This document shows positions 23,368 to 25,693 of a stretch of DNA of 25,693 nucleotides, in pieces (position 1 is the stretch's first letter; the number at the start of each line of letters is the position of its first letter). A program made the position numbers and the translations under genes. The stretch is taken from positions 198,901 through 224,593 of the forward strand of contig CAMPET010000114.1 of assembly GCA_946803715.1 (NCBI GenBank), written 5' to 3'. Under the pieces are notes generated by a model. The model was given only the letters and a program-made list of their open reading frames with translations, did no database searches and was not told where the DNA came from. Origin of the DNA: Beroe ovata (Eukaryota; Ctenophora; Nuda; Beroida; Beroidae).

Positions 23368-25375
23368 GAAGGTCTCTAATGAAGTCTTTACCGGCACTTA
23401 GGACACTAATTTTCCACCAAATCATCTCTCCTACTCTCTCACTACAAATATCAATCCTCGTTACGATCATGTTTAGTTCATACTCGCCGTGAAACCACGC
23501 CCAAATGACGATTTCTCTCCCTTGGGAAGCAAACAGTACAAAAACGCGAAAATCAATGGGACACACAAATAGGCCAAAATCAGTTCTGCACGTGACATAC
23601 TGAAAAATAGTGTTTCTGGCCTATTTTTTGACGTAGAATTCGAATCTGAAAGAATTAGAGAGCTAGCTGATTGGGAAATTGGGGAAAATTCTTATTTCTT
23701 CTCAGACATGAAGTTATGAGTCACATGATATACAGCTCCTCAGGGAAGCAAGATAGGGCCGAAATTTGATCGGGAATCGATTCAGCGTCCAAAAATACAT
23801 GGAAATTCATGGTCTTTGCTTGCATGTGCGACAAAAAAATTTCTTCGAATTTCTGATTGGAGTATCGATAGAAAATGAAGTGAGTGACTCCACACTTTTT
23901 TACTTCATTTTCGAAGGTCTCTAATGAAGTCTTTACCGGCACTTACGACACGAATTTTCCACCAAATCATCTCTCCTACTCTCACACTACAAATATCAAT
24001 CCTCGTTACGATCATGTTTAGTTCATACTCGCCGTGAAACCACGCCCAAATGACGATTTCTCTCCCGTGGGAAGCAAACAGTACAAAAACGCGAAAATCA
24101 ATGGGACACACAAATAGGCCAAAATCAGTTCTGCACGTGACATACTGAAAAATAGTGTTTCTGGCCTATTTTTTGACGTAGAATTCGAATCTGAAAGAAT
24201 TAGAGAGCTAGCTGATTGGGAAATTGGGGAAAATTCTTATTTCTTCTCAGACATGAAGTTATGAGTCACATGATATACAGCTCCTCAGGGAAGCAAGATA
24301 GGGCCGAAATTTGATCGGGAATCGATTCAGCGTCCAAAAATACATGGAAATTCATGGTCTTTGCTTGCATGTGCGACAAAAAAATTTCTTCGAATTTCTG
24401 ATTGGAGTATCGATAGAAAATGAAGTGAGTGACTCCACACTTTTTTACTTCATTTTCGAAGGTCTCTAATGAAGTCTTTACCGGCACTTACGACACGAAT
24501 TTTCCACCAAATCATCTCTCCTACTCTCACACTACAAATATCAATCCTCGTTACGATCATGTTTAGTTCATACTCGCCGTGAAACCACGCCCAAATGACG
24601 ATTTCTCTCCCGTGGGAAGCAAACAGTACAAAAACGCGAAAATCAATGGGACACACAAATAGGCCAAAATCAGTTCTGCACGTGACATACTGAAAAATAG
24701 TGTTTCTGGCCTATTTTTTGACGTAGAATTCGAATCTGAAAGAATTAGAGAGCTAGCTGATTGGGAAATTGGGGAAAATTCTTATTTCTTCTCAGACATG
24801 AAGTTATGAGTCACATGATATACAGCTCCTCAGGGAAGCAAGATAGGGCCGAAATTCGATCGGGAATCGATTCAGCGTCCAAAAATACATGGGAATTCAT
24901 GGTCTTTGCTTGCATGTGCGACAAAAAAATTTCTTCGAATTTCTGATCGGAGTATCGATAGAAAATGAAGTGAGTGACTCCACACTTTTTTACTTCATTT
25001 TCGAAGGTCTCTAATGAAGTCTTTACCGGCACTTACGACACTAATTTTCCACCAAATCATCTCTCCTACTCTCACACTACAAATATCAATCCTCGTTACG
25101 ATCATGTATAGTTCATACTCGCCGTGAAACCACGCCCAAATGACGATTTCTCTCCCTTGGGAAGCAAACAGTACAAAAACGCGAAAATCAATGGGACACA
25201 CAAATTGGCCAAAATCAGTTCTGCACGTGACATACTGAAAAATAGTGTTTCTGGCATATTTTTTGACGTAGAATTCGAATCTGAAAGAATTAGAGAGCTA
25301 GCTGATTGGGAAATGGGGGAAAATTCTTATTTCTTCTCAGACATGAAGTTATGAGTCACATGATATACAGCTCCT

Positions 25376-25455
25376 GTTACGATCATGTATAGTTCATACT
25401 CGCCGTGAAATCACGTCCAAATGACGATTTCTCTCCCTTGGGAAGCACACAGTAG
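25376..25455. repeat. Truncated fifth array unit
   Basis: After CAGCTCCT at 25369-25375 the sequence jumps to the internal GTTACGATCATG of the unit and continues to AGCACACAGTA, then leaves the repeat. The first ~260 and last ~200 bases of the unit are missing. Its CATGTATAGTTC variant matches copy 4, so it probably derives from that copy. Confidence 0.85.
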
Positions 25456-25490
25456 GTACTTGTGATTGTACACGCCGTGTAAAATTGTGT

Positions 25491-25532
25491 GATTGAACAT
25501 GAAATTTAACCCTCTGCGTTTCATGTACAATC
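25491..25532. repeat. 14-bp inverted repeat beyond the array
   Basis: GATTGAACATGAAA (25491-25504) pairs with TTTCATGTACAATC (25519-25532) with one mismatch and a 14-base loop. A further GATTGTACAC at 25464 gives a second possible pairing with TGTACAATC. Confidence 0.6.
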
Positions 25533-25693
25533 GTGTACAGTGTAATTGTATACGTCTTGTGTAGAGAAATAGTATACGTTCTCCGGAACTGGAATTGGAC
25601 TAAGACTTGCTAAACGTGGGCTATATTTCATACTCGGTAATTGGTCGCTAGAGACCTCCAAACCAGAATATGATCTCGTATTAACCACTCCTG

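Larger units (their letters stand above)
23183..25455. repeat. Tandem array of a ~545-bp unit, four full copies plus a truncated fifth
   Basis: Using GGGAAGCAAGATAGGGCC as anchor, units begin at 23201, 23743, 24288 and 24833, giving periods of 542, 545 and 545. A broken fifth copy starts near 25376. Copies 2 and 3 appear identical by eye; copies 1 and 4 share variants (CTCCCTTGGG, GACACTAAT) where 2 and 3 have CTCCCGTGGG and GACACGAAT. Each unit carries an 11-bp inverted repeat GAAAATGAAGT...ACTTCATTTTC around a 20-base loop. Minus-strand open frames of 68-73 residues recur in each copy but look like by-products of the repeat. No transposase, terminal repeats or RNA gene is recognisable. Confidence 0.95.

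Noticed and set aside
23188-25201. Minus-strand open frames of 68-73 codons repeated in each array unit, considered as a conserved small protein
   Set aside because: They persist because the units are nearly identical copies; the two frames overlap, have no start context or domain signal, and could not be told from chance. Codon-level substitution tests across diverged copies would decide.
23183-25455. CRISPR-like or tRNA/5S array interpretation of the tandem units
   Set aside because: Units are 545 bp without spacers, and no pol III boxes, cloverleaf or 5S-like sequence is present.

Overview
The window is nuclear DNA of an invertebrate animal, written from a draft assembly (single N bases at 6142 and 21013). 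Genes are intron-rich with GT-AG introns, mostly about 100 to 450 bases long, and several animal housekeeping genes are recognisable. The small introns and short intergenic gaps would suit a sponge or another early-branching animal, but nothing here fixes the phylum. All exon models were joined by hand from splice sites and reading phase; no transcript data were available.

Layout, left to right. (1) 387-4032, plus strand: the 3' part of a type I membrane protein whose last exons encode one transmembrane helix and a short tail ending in GFENPSY. The tail looks like the intracellular domain of the amyloid precursor protein family. (2) 4033-7109: intergenic DNA with a polyadenylation signal, a dispersed GC-rich repeat and the 3' end of a dead LINE. 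(3) Minus strand: a complete five-exon dihydropteridine reductase gene (QDPR, 7110-8525). Directly upstream, in the same direction, is a complete two-exon ribosomal protein L39 gene (8786-9060). (4) 9061-10785: AT-rich DNA without a gene I can support. (5) 10786-15186, minus strand: a 15-exon gene for a protein with about 16 zinc fingers. (6) 15187-16467: a divergent intergenic/promoter region with GC-rich islands. (7) 16468-19999, plus strand: a complete 11-exon HRD1/synoviolin ER ubiquitin ligase gene. (8) 20000-21616: HRD1 3' flank, minisatellite and CA repeats. (9) 21617-23181, plus strand: exons of an unrecognised hydrophobic membrane protein. (10) 23183-25455: a tandem array of a ~545-bp unit starting at the last visible exon of that gene, followed by a hairpin-rich right end.

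The genes do not form one pathway: ER quality control, BH4 recycling, ribosome and a transcription-factor-like protein lie side by side. The points most worth following are the APP-like tail, splice-acceptor-like AGs within 0-5 bases of every start codon seen (possible spliced-leader trans-splicing and a possible RPL39-QDPR operon), the homogenised 545-bp array next to an unfinished gene, a repeated X-box-like motif, and a dispersed repeat shared by two intergenic regions.
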